Assembly (NCBI GenBank): GCA_963976875.1
Contig: CAXBML010000005.1
Coordinates: forward strand, 102,382-166,381
Reading direction: 5' to 3'
DNA length: 64,000 nucleotides
DNA from: Berkiella_A sp963976875
Lineage (GTDB): Bacteria > Pseudomonadota > Gammaproteobacteria > Berkiellales > Berkiellaceae
The notes beneath the pieces were generated by a model. It saw only the letters and a list, made by a program, of their open reading frames with translations. It made no database searches and had not been told where the DNA came from. The position numbers were made by a program, and so were the translations under genes. Every line of letters starts with the position of its first letter. Position 1 is the first letter of the stretch. Positions 18,160-26,184 of this stretch are shown here, in pieces.

Positions 18160-18582
18160 CTATCTACAAGAGGCTGGTGCAAACTGTGTTGCGCCTGTAG
18201 AAGTACATGTCCATGTGACAGCACCTGTTCCAAATGTCGGTGTTAGTACGATTGAGAATGCAGCGCCTGTACCTAAAGCAGTTGAGTTACCAACAATAGT
18301 GACTACGCCACCTGCAGCAACACCTAAACTTGTAACCAAGTTAGTAGCAACGTTAGTAACGCCAGCTGTTGCATTTGAGGTTGGGAACGCACCATTTGAA
18401 ATTCTAAATTCAGATACGGCTGTTTTTGCATTAGCTGCAACATTGATGAGTTCCGATGTCCTAGCACGAACCATGTAGTCGTTATAGGCAGGAATCGCAA
18501 TTGCTGCGAGAATACCAATAATCGCAACAACGATCATCAACTCGATTAAGGTAAAACCCTTAGCTGCTTTTTTCATGTTCAT
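18160..18582 (-). CDS. pilA: Type IV major pilin PilA
   Basis: 140 residues from the ATG at 18580-18582, which has GGAG 7 nt upstream; an earlier in-frame codon at 18604-18606 has no such site. The class III leader MNMKKAAKG is cut before Phe by PilD. The mature N-terminus FTLIELMIVVAIIGILAAIA carries the essential Glu5 and is the polymerising helix. Two Cys near the C-terminus (WTC...ASC) form the usual disulfide-bonded D-region, here short and Ser/Thr/Ala/Gly-rich, with many possible O-glycosylation sites. Monocistronic transcription is likely, from a sigma-54 promoter to the terminator at 18119-18143. Confidence 0.96.
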   Translation of the reverse strand: MNMKKAAKGFTLIELMIVVAIIGILAAIAIPAYNDYMVRARTSELINVAANAKTAVSEFRISNGAFPTSNATAGVTNVATNLVTSLGVAAGGVVTIVGNSTALGTGAAFSIVLTPTFGTGAVTWTCTSTGATQFAPASCR

Positions 18583-18619
18583 TATTTCTCTCCAAAGAAT
18601 TATCACTCATAGTGGTAAG

Positions 18620-18636
18620 AGCAGTATTCATGCCAA
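18620..18636 (-). promoter_or_regulatory. Sigma-54 promoter of pilA
   Basis: On the minus strand this reads TTGGCATGAATACTGCT, close to the consensus YTGGCACG-RNNN-TTGCW with the invariant GG (-24) and GC (-12) at correct spacing. Transcription would begin near 18609, leaving a short leader with the GGAG site. This agrees with sigma-54/PilR control of major pilin genes. Confidence 0.75.
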
Positions 18637-19008
18637 TTACTGATTTAATCAAATAAATAAGTAAAATCAGACAGTTATAGGTTATTTAGCTTCCTGCAAA
18701 TGAGTGGTTATCATAATTTTTTGTACCAAATTGGTCATAAACTGACAATTATTGTCACTTTTAGTGCTGTACTATTAAGTTATATTTTATATGTCACAAG
18801 CGAATGTGTGCAATCCAAGCTTGATTGGTCGGCTAATGAAATCATCATACTCAAATTAGATTTGGAAGCTTAATATAATTGTAAATTGAGACAGTGGTTA
18901 ATGTCATTACAGGTAGTTTTTAAGTAATACTTGAGCCAAGCTGTGGAGATCCGTATACTCCCCCCTGTCTCTAACGGCAGCGAGGTTTAGCCTGTCGAAA
19001 GAGACAAT
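18637..19008. other. pilA upstream region / tRNA upstream region
   Basis: About 370 bases between the pilA promoter and tRNA-Thr. Apart from the palindrome at 18743-18757 I see no gene. Confidence 0.4.
18743..18757. promoter_or_regulatory. Palindrome upstream of pilA, candidate activator site
   Basis: A perfect 15-base palindrome, TGACAATTATTGTCA, lies about 110 bases upstream of the sigma-54 promoter, a typical distance for an enhancer-binding protein. The TGTC arms resemble described PilR-site cores. Function is inferred from position and symmetry. Confidence 0.4.
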
Positions 19009-19081
<73 letters not shown>

Positions 19082-19086
19082 ATATT

Positions 19087-19989
19087 TTAATACTTCTTTT
19101 CTTCTTTTCTTGTCATGTTAAGTATGAAAGGCATAAGTGCCAACAGAAGAACCAGCAATGGAAAAGTTGCTGACAGGATTCGTGCATGGCTATGAGTATT
19201 GATTTCTGAAAGTAAAGAATCGTGCAGTATGTCTTTTTTTATCGCAGTGATAAGCATTTCTAGATTTCGAGCTTGCTTTCTTAAAGTGCCCTGTAAGCCG
19301 TCATGTTCGCTCTCACCTTTTTTTAATGCGTTATTAGCATATCGAGTAAAAGTTTTTTCATAATTTTTTATATACAGCTTTAATTCAGCTTGTAAGCTTT
19401 GAGAATAACCATTCGTGGCAACCTCTTGAGATAGTTGTTTTAACTGAGTGTTAAATGTTTCAAGATGATTTTTTGATGGATGCAATATAAAATCTTTTTC
19501 GGATTTTCGTATATGTAGCAGCAAATTCATCGTATGTTGCTGTTGGTTCTCTGAGAATAGGTGCTCTAATTTATGTGCGGATAATCTAAGTTGTCCATAT
19601 AACCCTTGCTCAGGCGTTGTACCTAAAGTGGACTGTAGTGCCACAATATCCTGAAACGTATTAAGATAGAGTTCCAGTTCGGTTTTTATGCTATTAATCT
19701 CTTGTGTCAAGTTCAAAGAGTCTTGCATTAATTGATGTAAGGCATCTAAATCTTGGGTAAGAAGCTGCGCACTAAATTTGTGACTGTCTATGTATGAGGG
19801 GTGATGGCGCAACAAAAAATCTTTTTCATTACTACGCAGCACAAGGAAATCAGAATAAATTTTTTGACTGATATTTAAGGCCTCTTTGTGTTTATATGCA
19901 TTTTGCTCAGAATATTTCATATAATAAAAACTGGTTATTACAGCAATGCATATAAGGCAGATAAAAAATAAGGTTCTCTTGAGGGGCAT
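19087..19989 (-). CDS. Stand-alone HBM-type sensor protein, no output domain
   Basis: 300 residues. A transmembrane helix (about 6-23) and a second one near the C-terminus (about 272-291) flank an all-helical periplasmic region. That region carries an internal duplication: R..EKDFLLR and GLYGQLR..AHKLE in the first half match R..EKDFILH and GLQGTLRKQARNLE in the second. This is the helical bimodular (HBM) sensor pattern of chemoreceptors and histidine kinases. After the second helix only about nine residues remain (TRKEEKKY), so HAMP, methyl-accepting and kinase parts are absent. It may work with a separate partner or be a fragment; the ligand is unknown. Confidence 0.68.
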   Translation of the reverse strand: MPLKRTLFFICLICIAVITSFYYMKYSEQNAYKHKEALNISQKIYSDFLVLRSNEKDFLLRHHPSYIDSHKFSAQLLTQDLDALHQLMQDSLNLTQEINSIKTELELYLNTFQDIVALQSTLGTTPEQGLYGQLRLSAHKLEHLFSENQQQHTMNLLLHIRKSEKDFILHPSKNHLETFNTQLKQLSQEVATNGYSQSLQAELKLYIKNYEKTFTRYANNALKKGESEHDGLQGTLRKQARNLEMLITAIKKDILHDSLLSEINTHSHARILSATFPLLVLLLALMPFILNMTRKEEKKY

Positions 19990-20043
19990 TTTGTTAGCTA
20001 TCTCATTGCTTATGTTGTTAACTTACACGGTGCGTATCATATC

Positions 20044-21255
20044 ATGAAAAAAATGATTATTATTTGTTTTATATTACTGGGCTCATTAATTAGCATTCCT
20101 ATTCTGATGTTACCTTATTTAGCCGGCAAGCATCCTAATCGTGAGTCAAATAATGGTCTCAGTCATGATGCAAAAGTACTTGTGCAGCAAGCATTCCAAG
20201 ATTTGGAATTTGAATGGGTTGATTACCATATGCATTTATTGGGCTTGGGTACAGAGCAAACCTATGCAAATGCAAAAATGCTGGATTGGCGGAATCCTTT
20301 TCAATTATATCGTTATAAAGTTTATTTGAAAGCAAGCGGCATTACCGGTGAGACATCAGCTAACCAGGAATATCTTAAGCGTTTAAATAAGCTAATTTCA
20401 GAGTTTCCTAAGCCAGGTAAAAGTTATTTGTTGGCTTTTGATAAATTTTACATGCCAAATGGTACCGTGAATGAGACAGAAACAGAGTTTTATGTTGCCA
20501 ATGAATATCTAGAGCGGGTTATTCAAAATAATCCAGATCAATTTTTGCCCATTATTTCTGTGCATCCTTTTAGGCCAGATGCAATCGAACAATTAAAAAA
20601 ATGGCACAAACAGGGGGCTAGATTCATAAAATGGCTGCCGAATGCCATGGGGATGGATCCATCAGATCCTAAGTTATTAGATTACTTTACCCAAGTAAAA
20701 GCATTAGATATGGTCATATTGACACATACGGGTATAGAAATAGCGGTAGATTCTGCAGGGCATCAAGATTATGGCAACCCATTACGTTGGCGTACCGCAT
20801 TAGATATGGGAGTCAAAGTTATTTTTGCCCACGTAGGGAGCTTGGGAGAGTGTGTTAATTTCGAAGCAAAAGGCCAGCCTAAAGTGCCATGTTTTCATTT
20901 AACTATTCAAATGATGTCTGAAGACAAATACCAAAACAATTTATTCGCCGATATTTCAGCAATTCTTTCAGTTAATCGTAAAACGGAGGTCGTGAGCACA
21001 TTATTAAAACGCAAAGATTTACATCATAGATTGGTTTATGGCAGCGATTATCCGATCCCTGCGATCAATGCGATGGTTTCGACAAAATTATTAGCCAGTC
21101 GAGGATTTTTGAGTAAAGAAGAGGCAAAGTATTTAACTGAAATATATTACCAAAATCCTTTGTTATTTTATTTTGTCCTAAACCGAACGATTAAACATCC
21201 AGAAACAGGGGATAAATTCCCTGCAAGCTTGTTTTATATGAATTCTAGAATATAG
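20044..21255 (+). CDS. Membrane-anchored amidohydrolase-family metal hydrolase
   Basis: 403 residues with an N-terminal hydrophobic helix (about 4-24) that anchors or exports it. The metal-dependent hydrolase barrel is seen from VDYHMHLLG (about 60), through FIKWLPNAMG, ILTHTGIE and VIFAHVGSLGE, to LVYGSDYPIP (about 340). These supply the His-x-His, Lys, His, His and Asp ligands of the amidohydrolase_2 group. Substrate is unknown. It is transcribed alone; the next gene has its own Fur-controlled promoter. Confidence 0.82.
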   Translation: MKKMIIICFILLGSLISIPILMLPYLAGKHPNRESNNGLSHDAKVLVQQAFQDLEFEWVDYHMHLLGLGTEQTYANAKMLDWRNPFQLYRYKVYLKASGITGETSANQEYLKRLNKLISEFPKPGKSYLLAFDKFYMPNGTVNETETEFYVANEYLERVIQNNPDQFLPIISVHPFRPDAIEQLKKWHKQGARFIKWLPNAMGMDPSDPKLLDYFTQVKALDMVILTHTGIEIAVDSAGHQDYGNPLRWRTALDMGVKVIFAHVGSLGECVNFEAKGQPKVPCFHLTIQMMSEDKYQNNLFADISAILSVNRKTEVVSTLLKRKDLHHRLVYGSDYPIPAINAMVSTKLLASRGFLSKEEAKYLTEIYYQNPLLFYFVLNRTIKHPETGDKFPASLFYMNSRI

Positions 21256-21335
21256 ATATTGTAAATAAACACAGACAGTTTGTCTCATTGCTCGAGATCA
21301 GACAGAGGATATTCAGCTAAAAATAGATAAGGCTA

Positions 21336-21375
21336 TTGACTTCTATCTCAGATCTAAATGATAATCATTATCATT
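21336..21375 (+). promoter_or_regulatory. Promoter overlapped by a Fur box
   Basis: TTGACT at 21336-21341 and GATAAT at 21360-21365 form a -35/-10 pair (18-base spacer). The perfect 7-1-7 Fur site TGATAATCATTATCA at 21359-21373 covers the -10 box, so Fe(II)-Fur should block transcription of the small gene at 21406. Confidence 0.82.
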
Positions 21376-21405
21376 ATTTGCATGTTACATAGGACGGAGA
21401 CAAAT

Positions 21406-21657
21406 ATGGATATAAAAACAGCCTTCTTTGAAAAAGCTATTTTAGTCGGTAGCTCTAAGTTACTTAATAAAATACAACAGTCAGAATGTCCTATATGGCA
21501 GTTTCATTACTTAGGTGCGATTTCTGCTTATTGTGATATGGCGCAAAACTTAAAAAGTGAGACAGGTCGTAAGGTTCATCAGGAATTACTAGATTTAGAA
21601 AACAAAGCACTAGCTGAAATTTCTTATAAGAGCAGACAACCACGCCAGCATCACTAA
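21406..21657 (+). CDS. Small Fur-regulated protein of unknown function
   Basis: 83 residues from the ATG at 21406, which has AGGACGGAG just upstream; an in-frame codon at 21358 lies inside the Fur operator and cannot be the start. The protein is soluble and largely helical, with two Cys (about 28 and 43), and has no signal peptide. Its tail is basic and His/Gln-rich (RQPRQHH). The Fur box indicates expression under iron limitation. I do not recognise the family. Confidence 0.7.
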   Translation: MDIKTAFFEKAILVGSSKLLNKIQQSECPIWQFHYLGAISAYCDMAQNLKSETGRKVHQELLDLENKALAEISYKSRQPRQHH

Positions 21658-21774
21658 AATTGGTTTGAAAACATTCAAAACAAACTTGATTCTTACATAA
21701 AGGTATTGAAAAAAGTCACATCATCGGTGAAACCCGTGTAAAATGGCATAATAAATACAAGCCAAGGATCTGTT

Positions 21775-22539
21775 GTGAAAAAAAATAAATATCATTCATT
21801 GTTGTTTACCTCAATTATATTTATGTCTGGCGCAGCTCAGGCCCAACCAGACTTTAATTTTTTAGTGGGTGGTTCTTTTGGCTATGCTGTGCGTACAGGT
21901 GATGTGACAACCGAAATGGATTACAGAAATCCGGCACGAGAACCGGGGGCTTTTCTAACGCACACTAAAAATCTATTCAAAGACAATGGCACTATTTGGG
22001 GGGTATTGGCTGGTGGTCAACTGCGTTGTTCTGATTGGTTGCTTGGCTTAGAATTAGGTTACGATCGTCACAACCTAGATGAAGCGCATCAACAGCCTTT
22101 TGCAGATAGAATAGGATTTGTGCCTGTCATATCTCAAGGATGGCTTGCTAGCTCAAGATATGAAGTGGGCGATGTCTTGTCATTATCTCTTCGCTGGGGA
22201 TATGTTATAACAAAATATCTATTGCCCTACATCCGAATTGGTGCTGAAACAAGCAAAGATAAGCTGACAGTGAATTATATTGGGGTAAATAATTATCCTT
22301 ATACACTCACCAATTTGCATGAAAAAAGAACTTATCGTTTTTTAGGTGGCTTAGGGTTTGAGGTCCCTCTGATATCTGAAAAATTAAAATTTAGAGGGGA
22401 ATATAGTTTTCATGTTGAAGGTAAGCCTTTACATGCAGAAGGATTTATCATCGATGGTGTACGCGATCCTAATTTTATTAATGAGGCTCGTCCACGCACG
22501 CATGCTATTAAGGCTGCAATTGTTTGGAATGTAGGCTAG
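21775..22539 (+). CDS. Outer-membrane beta-barrel protein (opacity-like)
   Basis: 254 residues, GTG start preceded by AAGGATC. A signal peptide ends in SGAAQA-Q. The rest alternates hydrophobic and polar residues in strands separated by loops: LVGGSFGYAVRTGD, GVLAGGQLRCSDWLLGLELGYD, LSLRWGYVITKYLLPYIRIGAE, and a last strand AIKAAIVWNVG. This is an eight-stranded OmpA/opacity-type barrel. It probably sits in the outer membrane; a specific role cannot be read. Confidence 0.78.
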   Translation: MKKNKYHSLLFTSIIFMSGAAQAQPDFNFLVGGSFGYAVRTGDVTTEMDYRNPAREPGAFLTHTKNLFKDNGTIWGVLAGGQLRCSDWLLGLELGYDRHNLDEAHQQPFADRIGFVPVISQGWLASSRYEVGDVLSLSLRWGYVITKYLLPYIRIGAETSKDKLTVNYIGVNNYPYTLTNLHEKRTYRFLGGLGFEVPLISEKLKFRGEYSFHVEGKPLHAEGFIIDGVRDPNFINEARPRTHAIKAAIVWNVG

Positions 22540-22557
22540 CGTAGGATGAAATAAAAT

Positions 22558-23454
22558 ATGGATATTACAGAAGAAAACCCAGCGGTTGTTCAAGCTACGG
22601 ATACAATTTATGAGCATTGTAAACAGGATATTTTGCAGCGTAAGACAGAATCTTCTATAGAAGAAAAGTTGAGTTTGCTAGCACAGCTGAATGAATTTAA
22701 GTTTGGTCGTTCTTTAATTGAGAGCAAAAAACTAACCCGATACTGGCGACATTTTTTGCTGACTTATCCTTTTCAAGCAGAGACAGTGACAACGCCCGCA
22801 CTATTTAGTGAATTAATGCATCAATTCCCTATATCCTTAGCGATGCAACAGCGATATCAAATTTTCCTTGAGCAGATTCAAAATAGAGTTAAAAATGATG
22901 CTAAATTATTGAGTATACCCTCTGGTTTGGTTGAAGACTTAGCTTATTTGAATTATAAAAACATTGAAGAGATAGAGCTTATTGCTTGGGATGATGACGC
23001 CATGACGCTTGAGCAGGCCCGAGGTATTTGTCAAACCCGTGGTATCGCGCAATGGTTAACCTGCGTGAAAGAAAAATCTTGGGCATTAAATGAAAAAGAG
23101 CAATTTGATGTCATTGCTTGCCATGGTCTAACGATTTATGAAAAAAGCAACGAGCGGGTTTTAGATTTTTATGAAAGAGCTTTTCACGCCTTAAAACCAG
23201 ACGGTGAATTTATCAGCGCATATATTACGCCATCCCCTTCTGAAGATTCTGAGTGTGAGTGGGATTTTTCTAATATTAATGCTGCTTATTTGAGAAAGCA
23301 AAATGTTGTATTTTTTGATGTGTTGAATTTAGAGGATTTTTATTGTCGAAAGACTGTAGAAACGCGCAAAATGCTTTCCCAAGCCGGTTTTGAGAACATC
23401 GAGTTTCATTTTGATAAAGCTCGGATGTTCCCAAGTTTTGTGGCGAGCAAGTAA
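22558..23454 (+). CDS. Class I SAM-dependent methyltransferase-like protein
   Basis: 298 residues. The N-terminal half is helical; the second half has the class I methyltransferase order. This runs IEEIELIAWDDDAMTLEQAR (acidic residue after strand 2), then FDVIACHGLTIYEK (strand 4), ALKPDGEFISAYI (strand 5) and SQAGFENIEFHF (strand 7). Motif I is degenerate (SGLVEDLAYL in place of GxGxG), so SAM binding is likely but not certain. It begins 18 nt after the barrel gene and may be cotranscribed. Substrate unknown. Confidence 0.62.
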   Translation: MDITEENPAVVQATDTIYEHCKQDILQRKTESSIEEKLSLLAQLNEFKFGRSLIESKKLTRYWRHFLLTYPFQAETVTTPALFSELMHQFPISLAMQQRYQIFLEQIQNRVKNDAKLLSIPSGLVEDLAYLNYKNIEEIELIAWDDDAMTLEQARGICQTRGIAQWLTCVKEKSWALNEKEQFDVIACHGLTIYEKSNERVLDFYERAFHALKPDGEFISAYITPSPSEDSECEWDFSNINAAYLRKQNVVFFDVLNLEDFYCRKTVETRKMLSQAGFENIEFHFDKARMFPSFVASK

Positions 23455-23457
23455 TAT

Positions 23458-24369
23458 TTAGGAGTACATTTCTTCTACAAACACTTTCTGTTGTCTTATT
23501 TGCATATTTCCAGTGACATCGCGCCATTTGACACTTGCAATTTCTCGGGCATGGTGGCTTGTTTGGTAGCGAAAATGAGGATTAGGCTCTTCAGCAATTT
23601 TGACTAGCAAGGCAGCCACTTCAGAAGGGGGCTGGCTACCACTTAAACGTTTTTTTAGGAATGAATATAAGTTGTTTTTTAAATTATTGTATTCAATCAT
23701 TTTGCTATTTTCTGTTAGTTGTGCATTAATCGCCCAGTTGGTTGAAACGGTGCCGGGCTCTACAACACTCACTTTAATATTCCAATGAGATACTTCACTC
23801 GCCAAAGCTTCAGATAAGCCCTCAACGGCAAACTTAGTGGCGGCATAAATTCCTAGCCCTGGAATGGCCCTCATGCCAGAGGTGCTGCCAATATTAATAA
23901 TTTGTCCAGATTCATGCTCTCTCATAATGGGCAAGACAGCTTGAGTCGTTGCTATCATGCCAAAAACATTGACGTCAAATTGTTTTTGTATTTCTGCTTT
24001 TGATGTATCTTCTTGTGCACCGATGAGGCCAAAGCCTGCATTATTCACGAGCAAGTCAATGTGTTTGTTTTTTTCTATTATTTCAGAAACAACCGTTTTG
24101 ATTTCATTCTCTTCAGTGACATCCATTTTTCGAGTGTGTACATTTGGATATTTTTTGTATAAATTATGGTTGATTTCGATATCGGTTGCCCAAACCTCCC
24201 ATCCTTTTATTGCAAAAGCTTTTGTCGCGGCTTTGCCAATGCCTTGGGCGGCACCAGTGATAAGGACAGTCTTAGGGCAAGGGTTAGTATCTGTTGCTTG
24301 TGAACTACTCGCAACAGTCAGGGTGGTGGCAATGATCATACTACATGAGAATCGGAGTATATTATTCAT
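23458..24369 (-). CDS. SDR-family oxidoreductase with signal-peptide-like N-terminus
   Basis: 303 residues. The short-chain dehydrogenase motifs are complete: TGAAQGIGKA (NAD(P) binding, about 39-48), NNAGFGL, the catalytic Ser in STSGM and YAATK (Tyr and Lys). It is preceded by about 30 residues of signal-peptide character ending TVASSSQAT. The ATG has TGGAG 6 nt upstream, and no later Met precedes the fold, so the hydrophobic segment is probably translated. Either the enzyme is anchored to the membrane facing the cytoplasm or it is exported, which would be odd for a cofactor-dependent SDR. Confidence 0.85.
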   Translation of the reverse strand: MNNILRFSCSMIIATTLTVASSSQATDTNPCPKTVLITGAAQGIGKAATKAFAIKGWEVWATDIEINHNLYKKYPNVHTRKMDVTEENEIKTVVSEIIEKNKHIDLLVNNAGFGLIGAQEDTSKAEIQKQFDVNVFGMIATTQAVLPIMREHESGQIINIGSTSGMRAIPGLGIYAATKFAVEGLSEALASEVSHWNIKVSVVEPGTVSTNWAINAQLTENSKMIEYNNLKNNLYSFLKKRLSGSQPPSEVAALLVKIAEEPNPHFRYQTSHHAREIASVKWRDVTGNMQIRQQKVFVEEMYS

Positions 24370-24462
24370 GGATGCTCCAGTCTATTCGCGAACTTGTTGT
24401 ACGTACTTATTTATATTTTTGAGATTGCACCATGTTCAGGCTAACTGCAAGACTTTGTAGTC

Positions 24463-24990
24463 TTATTCCTTTTTTTTCTTTGTCGTTGAGCTGGATTTGC
24501 GTTTGATTTTTTTGGGGGAGGGTAGGATGAACCAATCTTCTTTAGTGATAGCATGAAAATGATCCGCTTCTTCTATTAACATATTAGACGTTGTTTTTTG
24601 TACAGAGGCAATTTCAACACGAACGCCTTCTGAGCGTAAGTGTCGTACTAACTCTATATAGTCTGAATCTCCAGACATAATAATAATAGTGTCTACTTTC
24701 TTGGCAAGCTGCATAGCTTTTATGGTTAAGGGAATGTCGGCACTTTTATGACAGGGCTGCACTGAGCCATGGTATAAAGTATGTAAGCGTTCTGCTAACT
24801 TTTTTGAGATATTTTTACCTTCTCTGAAGTAGATTAAGCGATTTAAAGCACGATTATCTACAAGCTTGGGTATTATTTTGTCAAAGTTCAGCATTGCTGC
24901 TTCATTCTCAATCAATTCATGAATGCTAATTTCGATATTATTACCATCGACTAATATGGCAACAGACTGACTCATTACTATTTCAGACAT
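24463..24990 (-). CDS. NYN-domain (LabA/DUF88-like) putative nuclease
   Basis: 175 residues. The PIN-like NYN fold is recognised from VAILVDGNNIE (about 9-19), where the first Asp is a metal ligand, and from IIIMSGDSDYIELVRHLRSEGVRVEI (about 97-122), where the SGDSD acidic cluster completes the site. The C-terminus is a lysine-rich tail (KKIKRKSSSTTKKKKE) that could bind nucleic acid. Likely an RNA-processing or RNA-degrading enzyme. AAGG lies 6 nt before the ATG. Confidence 0.85.
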   Translation of the reverse strand: MSEIVMSQSVAILVDGNNIEISIHELIENEAAMLNFDKIIPKLVDNRALNRLIYFREGKNISKKLAERLHTLYHGSVQPCHKSADIPLTIKAMQLAKKVDTIIIMSGDSDYIELVRHLRSEGVRVEIASVQKTTSNMLIEEADHFHAITKEDWFILPSPKKIKRKSSSTTKKKKE

Positions 24991-25212
24991 ACTAAACCTT
25001 GTTTTATAAGTTTCTGGTGAATTATATAGTAAGCTTTATTGCTTGATCAAAGTATTTATCAGTTTAAAACTCTGAGTTTAAAACCACCTTTCTAGATTTA
25101 AAACTGAATATGCTAAAAAGTCTATCTTTTTTAAGATAAAAAGATTGACACAGCAAAGTGAGCCGTTAAAATACGTGAGTAATTGTTCACATAAATTTAC
25201 AAGGAAAGTAGA

Positions 25213-25449
25213 GTGATTCAACAATTAACAAGTAAAGAAATAAACCAGGTCTCAGGTGGCGTCATTGATGGCGAAATGATATTTCTTGGGGTTTCTGGTG
25301 TCGTGGGCGGCTTAATAGGCGCTAATTTCACACCTATGATTGCTTCGAATGCTGCAACCCAGATTCTAATGGTGATGCCATTGAGTATTGCTGGTGGCGC
25401 TGTGGCTGGAATACTGGCCGGCGGTATCGTTCTTGCTTCTATATATTAG
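25213..25449 (+). CDS. Double-glycine-leader small peptide 4 (bacteriocin-like)
   Basis: 78 residues, GTG start with AAGGAA about 7 nt upstream. Leader MIQQLTSKEINQVSGG, cleavage expected after Gly16. The core of about 62 residues is almost entirely hydrophobic and Gly/Ala-rich (GVSGVVGGLIGANF; LSIAGGAVAGILAGGIVLAS), suggesting two membrane helices. It stands alone between a minus-strand NYN gene and a TetR gene 130 nt downstream. No exporter or immunity gene is recognisable beside it. Confidence 0.7.
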   Translation: MIQQLTSKEINQVSGGVIDGEMIFLGVSGVVGGLIGANFTPMIASNAATQILMVMPLSIAGGAVAGILAGGIVLASIY

Positions 25450-25582
25450 TTGTACATTACAAATAGTTAATTTAATAACTAACGCCTGTTGTTTAGCTGG
25501 GTATTAGGTCTCTTCGGTTGATTGAGGTATGATATTAATGGTCTTTTTTAGATGGTAGTTAGTTTGGGAGTGTAAAATTTAT

Positions 25583-26152
25583 ATGAGAGATGGTTCTGCA
25601 ACAAGAAAGAAATTAAATCGTTGTGCATTAGATCTCTTTGTTGTGAAAGGTGTGTCAGCCACAACGATTAAAGATATTGCAACTAAGGCTGGTATTGCAG
25701 AAGGTACTTTGTATAGGCATTATACAAGCAAGGAAGAATTAGCGACGAGTTTATTTGTAGACTCTTATGAAAAAATCACTGGAGAGTTGAAAGAGATCGC
25801 AATGTCTTCAGATAAGATTGCAGAACAAATAAAAAATATTGTAGATTTAATGTGTGAACATTTTGATGATGATCCGGTATTATTTCGCTATTTATTATTG
25901 TCACAGCATCATCAAATTAAATATTTATCGAACGAGCCAAATAATGCCCATTATTTTTTCGTAAACATTTTGACCCAGGCAATGAACTCAGGTCAAGTGC
26001 CTCAAGGGGACCCACATCATTATGCCTCAACAGTGATGGGTATTTTATTACAGGCAGCAGTATCGAGGGTGTATAAGCGCATTAATCGCACTATGAAAGA
26101 AGACGCCACTTTGTTAACAGATACAGTCTTTAGTGCATTACAAATTAAATGA
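25583..26152 (+). CDS. TetR-family transcriptional regulator
   Basis: 189 residues. The N-terminal helix-turn-helix is seen in ALDLFVVKGVSATTIKDIATKAGIAEGTLYRHYTSKEEL (about 13-52), a textbook TetR DNA-binding domain. The rest is a helical ligand-binding/dimer domain. It begins an apparent two-gene unit, with the oxidoreductase 32 nt downstream. It probably represses this operon and responds to a small hydrophobic ligand; no operator could be fixed. Confidence 0.9.
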   Translation: MRDGSATRKKLNRCALDLFVVKGVSATTIKDIATKAGIAEGTLYRHYTSKEELATSLFVDSYEKITGELKEIAMSSDKIAEQIKNIVDLMCEHFDDDPVLFRYLLLSQHHQIKYLSNEPNNAHYFFVNILTQAMNSGQVPQGDPHHYASTVMGILLQAAVSRVYKRINRTMKEDATLLTDTVFSALQIK

Positions 26153-26184
26153 TCATTTAGAGTATTCCTCGGTGAATAGATAAA

